A stretch of 64,000 nt of DNA from Allolobophora icterica (lineage: Eukaryota; Annelida; Clitellata; Crassiclitellata; Lumbricidae), in the NCBI GenBank assembly GCA_963556255.1, contig OY744607.1, positions 53,062,170 through 53,126,169 on the forward strand. The letters are read 5' to 3'. Made by a program: the position numbers and the translations under genes. The notes under the pieces are model-generated. The model made no database searches. It had not been told where the DNA came from and was given only the letters and a program-made list of their open reading frames with translations. Position 1 is the stretch's first letter; each line of letters starts with the position of its first letter. This document shows, piece by piece, positions 63,401 through 64,000 of this stretch.

Positions 63401-63931
63401 AGTCTACTACAAGTGACTGGGAAACCAATACAGCTTGAAGTTAAAGTGTCACTGATAGCTACAACAGCAATAATAGTCTTGGAATGAGGCGTGCTTTTCC
63501 ACAAAAAAAACATTAACAATTTGTCATAGGATTTTCTCGTTCTCACCTGGGCAATATATTTATAATAGTAGCAAAGTTACATAATAGTAAGAGCTTTTTA
63601 GCCCCAAAAGTAACTTTTTGCTGCTGAGAGATCTACATTGGGGAAAAGCAACAATTTAATACTAGTGTAGTAACTGAAACCCGTTGAGCAGTTGCTCTGC
63701 CTCCTCTCTCTGGTATCTGGACTTGGATCTTCACTTGACATCTCTGGACAACCCCTCTGACATGACACAGCGCTTGTGAACAAGATGGTACCCTGCACTT
63801 AATTCTAGAGTAGTGCTTTAAAAATTTGGAGTTTACGAGTACAATTACGAGTAGTAAAGAGGAAAAACCTTAAATGCAGCAAACGGCGCCTGTGGCCGGA
63901 AAGACTGTGGGGATACCGGAAACGACCAGGA
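51444..63931 (-). CDS. ASPSCR1: ASPSCR1/TUG-like UBX-domain protein gene, spliced, 12 exons seen, 5' end off the window
   Basis: Span of a minus-strand gene whose exons are listed separately. In mammals TUG tethers GLUT4 vesicles, binds p97/VCP and disassembles its hexamers. The joined exons read, in order: a proline-rich RPQAPFAAF motif, PCDRE, DDFFEHTVSDL (TUG: D.FFE.TV.D), FEFPDRLVLQAVFRPAET (UBX-like domain strand and turn), SSLYKFVKENL, TTPPRIVLDDHAQTL (TUG: TPPKTVL.D..TL), LALVHF, then a Ser-rich tail ending KVPKWF just before the stop, the basic C-terminus of TUG. All eleven junctions are in phase. The N-terminal ubiquitin-like domain must lie beyond 64,000. It converges with the MEGF6-like gene. 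I recognised it by motif order, not by a search. Confidence 0.85.
51600..52125 (-). mobile_element. SINE family 1 split by a hAT MITE
   Basis: Antisense SINE from atgcatttattaaacgcc to gtgctctaatc (51,765), resuming at ctctaatcaactgcat (52,105). Confidence 0.9.
51766..52104. mobile_element. hAT (Charlie-like) MITE inside the SINE
   Basis: Ends cagtggtttccaaact and agtttgggaaactatg are inverted repeats, with subterminal gggtcgcgaccca. Perfect 8-bp duplications ctctaatc (51758-51765, 52105-52112). 339 bp. Confidence 0.95.
52265..52430. repeat. AAGTCATTTAAGT minisatellite
   Basis: Degenerate units of taagtcatttaagtctaaac, 17-20 bp. Confidence 0.85.
52650..52816 (-). CDS. ASPSCR1: TUG-like exon: Ser-rich tail with KVPKWF
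   Basis: Acceptor ccttag, donor gtgaat, phase 2 in and phase 1 out, 167 bp. Low-complexity Ser/Thr/Gly tail, then RSSNKVPKWFQP; the KVPKW motif is the C-terminal hallmark of TUG. Confidence 0.9.
52920..53000 (-). repeat. Dispersed LINE/SINE tail (antisense)
   Basis: aggaacttctgtagcaccgg..catcaaccaatggtgcaccaaa; inverse of the 58,312 tail and akin to the 87-bp array unit at 1-783. Another antisense copy lies at 54,693-54,765. Confidence 0.82.
53410..53479 (-). CDS. ASPSCR1: TUG-like exon: post-UBX helix
   Basis: Acceptor ttgcaag, donor gtgagt, phase 1 in and phase 2 out, 70 bp. FLAMEVLNSISCRDKAKEVL, a helical segment after the UBX-like fold. Confidence 0.85.
53805..54086 (+). pseudogene. Charged coiled-coil frame, possible retroelement gag remnant
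   Basis: About 90 codons; the last 60 residues are Glu/Lys/Arg/Ala-rich heptad-like sequence (VELMEEREKERVFELAKLKL, then SEARKLQAEARKLDLEAQ). Such segments occur at the N-terminus of Gypsy-type Gag proteins, but no nucleocapsid, protease or polymerase follows. It lies in a TUG intron on the opposite strand. A single retrogene exon or chance frame cannot be excluded. Confidence 0.3.
54085..54265 (+). repeat. Dispersed repeat (LINE 3'-end-like)
   Basis: gcaaatttatataatgccac, ttcaagagaggcttgaagtg...ggcctcggtcatgcactatata; related to 61,540 and 30,262. Confidence 0.6.
54534..54603 (-). CDS. ASPSCR1: TUG-like exon: end of UBX-like domain
   Basis: Acceptor ctcgtag, donor gtggaa, phase 0 in and phase 1 out, 70 bp. 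AEVGPLALVHFKAKS closes the beta-grasp fold (TUG: LFPAALVHF). A different frame is also open but does not match neighbours in phase. Confidence 0.88.
54825..55460. repeat. CCCTAC/CCATAT-rich degenerate repeat, in two blocks
   Basis: Blocks 54,825-54,950 and 55,025-55,455 of ccctaccctacc/tcccaccatat words. Confidence 0.88.
55517..55569 (-). CDS. ASPSCR1: TUG-like exon: TPPR loop
   Basis: Acceptor tttgtag, donor gtcagt, phase 1 in and phase 0 out, 53 bp. YTTPPRIVLDDHAQTLIE is the TUG counterpart of the UBX p97-binding loop region. Confidence 0.92.
56004..56066 (-). CDS. ASPSCR1: TUG-like exon: UBX-like helix
   Basis: Acceptor tttgtag, donor gtacgt, phase 1-1, 63 bp. VSSLYKFVKENLVDKNLHF, the amphipathic helix of the UBX-like fold. 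Confidence 0.9.
56549..56697 (-). CDS. ASPSCR1: TUG-like exon: start of UBX-like domain
   Basis: Acceptor aatcag, donor gtaaga, phase 2 in and phase 1 out, 149 bp. QPLMTQAMRSAYRNAK helix, then RFIVRFEFPDRLVLQ and AVFRPAET, the first strands of the UBX/beta-grasp fold with the FPDR..LQ..FRP signature. Confidence 0.92.
56843..57126. mobile_element. hAT-type MITE, CAGGCCCGG family
   Basis: Ends caggcccggttcgtc and gagccgggcctg; perfect 8-bp duplications atgcaact (56835-56842, 57127-57134). Many gggccgccgattt words inside. Confidence 0.94.
57130..57600. repeat. Minisatellite GTGACCTAGTTGCATCACAA
   Basis: About 15-20 degenerate 25-30 bp units; also upstream at 56,695-56,840. The MITE at 56,843 is inserted in this array. 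Confidence 0.9.
57692..57773 (-). CDS. ASPSCR1: TUG-like exon: DxFFExTxxDL segment
   Basis: Acceptor attgcag, donor gtaagt, phase 1 in and phase 2 out, 82 bp. YEDDVGDDFFEHTVSDL then KVLQTSLSRE, the helix that precedes the UBX-like domain in TUG. Confidence 0.88.
57808..58245 (+). mobile_element. SINE family 1 interrupted by an antisense SINE family 3
   Basis: Family 1 (sense) runs 57,808-57,962 and resumes 58,203-58,245 (gttagatattggcgcttaat). In between, antisense family 3: tttctatagcgcctcctcaa...gtgggattcgaacctgcaac...gagccaccatgcccc. Confidence 0.88.
58312..58380 (+). repeat. Dispersed LINE/SINE tail
   Basis: ggcttggttttggtgtgcca...ttgtgcattaggcaccggca...agaagttg. Confidence 0.85.
58415..58652 (-). 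mobile_element. tRNA-derived SINE family 2
   Basis: Antisense copy closely matching 26,480-26,735, ending ggatttgaacccaacttctc and cacgctaaccacttgactat (inverse tRNA boxes). Confidence 0.9.
58664..58890 (+). mobile_element. tRNA-derived SINE family 3, full length
   Basis: ggggcgtggtggctcagtgg (A-box) and gcaggttcgaatcccac (B-box) form an excellent tRNA-like head. The body (cttgggcaagtccttcactc) is related to family 1. The 3' end gggagcgcctctgag...cgagaggcgctatagaa is the LINE-type hairpin, then an AATAAATAAA tail. Confidence 0.93.
59014..59071 (-). CDS. ASPSCR1: TUG-like exon: PCDRE segment
   Basis: Acceptor gttttag, donor gtgagt, phase 0 in and phase 1 out, 58 bp. PCDRETVLFSLNEPDTESV, comparable to the DRE motif ahead of the D.FFE segment in TUG. 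Confidence 0.8.
59145..59993. mobile_element. piggyBac-like element, copy 1
   Basis: Bounded by TTAA (59141-59144, 59994-59997) with ends cccattcctgccgg and caggcgggaaaggg as imperfect inverted repeats, plus gaccagaaatgggagg. A 150-bp internal duplication (ttgttcacaatgaaatatgg, atttcatagccag) spans about 59,660-59,890. No intact transposase. Confidence 0.8.
60485..60860 (+). mobile_element. LINE C-terminal fragment
   Basis: Translates LHWLPIEDRIKLKILHLGRA and APSYIRELFV, the conserved tail after the reverse transcriptase thumb in CR1/Jockey-group LINEs; ends ctaaagtacgctttataaaag. Confidence 0.8.
60924..60948 (-). CDS. ASPSCR1: TUG-like microexon, 25 bp
   Basis: Acceptor cttgcag with a strong pyrimidine tract (tttcttcttgcag), donor gtgagc, phase 2 in and phase 0 out. 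Encodes SEVNREDFL (first residue split), leading directly into PCDRE of the next exon. Confidence 0.6.
61100..61440 (+). mobile_element. SINE family 1 followed by a LINE 3'-end fragment
   Basis: SINE: ctattggctagagcactcgc, gggtttgagcctcctcctcc, aggttactgtttagggacct, gctcagtgccgtcgattgaa. From about 61,255 LINE-like sequence ends caggagcgccactgaagagt...gctttataaatgtcag. Confidence 0.8.
61616..62614. mobile_element. piggyBac-like element, copy 2, nested in a dispersed repeat
   Basis: TTAA on both sides (61612-61615, 62615-62618); ends ctcattcccgcccaa and ttgggcgggaatgag are perfect inverted repeats. Near 62,305 a + frame reads HRCGVCPKYKNSETGRYKDT, possibly the decayed Cys-rich C-terminus of a piggyBac transposase. 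The host repeat (30,262 family) resumes with gaaccacgattgaacagaat-like sequence. Confidence 0.85.
62640..62990 (+). repeat. LINE 3'-end-like pieces
   Basis: tccagttagctcatccactg...tgccttgtgcattagatgctg and gaagtagtgctatataaatc resemble the tails elsewhere. Confidence 0.55.
63089..63135 (-). CDS. ASPSCR1: TUG-like exon: linker
   Basis: Acceptor cttttag, donor gtgagg, phase 0 in and phase 2 out, 47 bp. Peptide FPEETKGKNVYHNEF. Supported mainly by phase fit to both neighbours and the only stop-free natural-looking frame. Confidence 0.65.
63735..63840. repeat. Dispersed repeat (GAGCGCTGCG family), antisense
   Basis: ggacaacccctctgacatga, cacagcgcttgtgaacaaga, agagtagtgctttaaaaatt; close to the copy at 886-985. 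Confidence 0.82.
63869..63931 (-). CDS. ASPSCR1: TUG-like exon: proline-rich APF motif
   Basis: Minus-strand acceptor tcaacag, weak donor gttttt, phase 0-0, 63 bp. SFRPQAPFAAFK resembles the conserved APF-x-x-F segment that precedes the middle linker in TUG proteins. The weak donor makes the 3' boundary tentative. Confidence 0.55.
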
Positions 63932-64000
63932 CTGTTGACAGTAAACAAATGAAAAAAATACAAAAATCATATCTGATCAATAAATCAATGTCACACCTAC

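Noticed and set aside
63549..63600. Additional TUG exon ending at a gtgaga donor on the minus strand
   Set aside because: No acceptor giving a stop-free frame compatible with neighbours; the peptide (YYYKYIAQ) is low-complexity.

Overview
This is a 64 kb eukaryotic, repeat-saturated genomic window. It has short exons in long introns, GT-AG splice junctions, abundant microsatellites and minisatellites, tRNA-derived SINEs, LINE fragments and many hAT-type MITEs. I see no bacterial-style genes, CRISPR array or free-standing tRNA/rRNA gene. The gene content (MEGF6-like and ASPSCR1/TUG-like) shows an animal. The repeat style, including frequent 'taggcctata' words, suggests a marine invertebrate, perhaps a deuterostome such as an echinoderm or hemichordate. 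That placement is only a guess.

Two protein-coding genes can be reconstructed exon by exon. On the + strand, about 2.98-41.9 kb, lies a secreted multi-EGF gene with MEGF6 architecture: the end of an EMI domain, one EGF, eleven cbEGF-type modules, a linker exon, then a long array of MEGF/laminin-type EGF modules. At least 34 exons are visible, nearly all bounded by phase-1 introns, many exactly 129 or 123 bp. The signal-peptide/N-terminal EMI exons and the terminal exon are not identified. A four-exon block (exons 5-8) is tandemly duplicated together with its introns (exons 9-12).

On the - strand, about 63.9-51.4 kb, lies the 3' two thirds of an ASPSCR1 (TUG/UBXD9) homologue. Twelve exons are linked by matching phases: a proline-rich APF motif, the DxFFExTxxDL segment, the UBX-like domain and the basic KVPKWF C-terminus. 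The N-terminal ubiquitin-like part lies beyond the right edge. The two genes converge tail to tail across a repeat-filled 42-51 kb spacer.

The rest is mobile and tandem DNA. Left end: an 87-bp direct-repeat array derived from a dispersed LINE/SINE tail (1-783). Throughout: a tRNA-derived SINE family, a second tRNA-SINE sharing a 3' hairpin with a local LINE, and more than a dozen hAT-like MITEs, many with readable 8-bp target duplications. There are also a mariner remnant (19.6-20.6 kb), two piggyBac-like elements (59.1-60.0 and 61.6-62.6 kb), a 5'-truncated LINE (37.4-38.7 kb), a satellite carrying TTACGTCA words (44.4-45.2 kb) and a 43-bp minisatellite open in all three + frames (49.06-50.0 kb). 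Stretches not listed (about 3.72-4.18, 18.62-19.5, 20.7-21.2, 21.4-22.9, 40.73-41.76, 45.54-46.14, 47.2-48.2 and 50.15-50.98 kb) hold nothing I can support beyond scattered low-complexity sequence.
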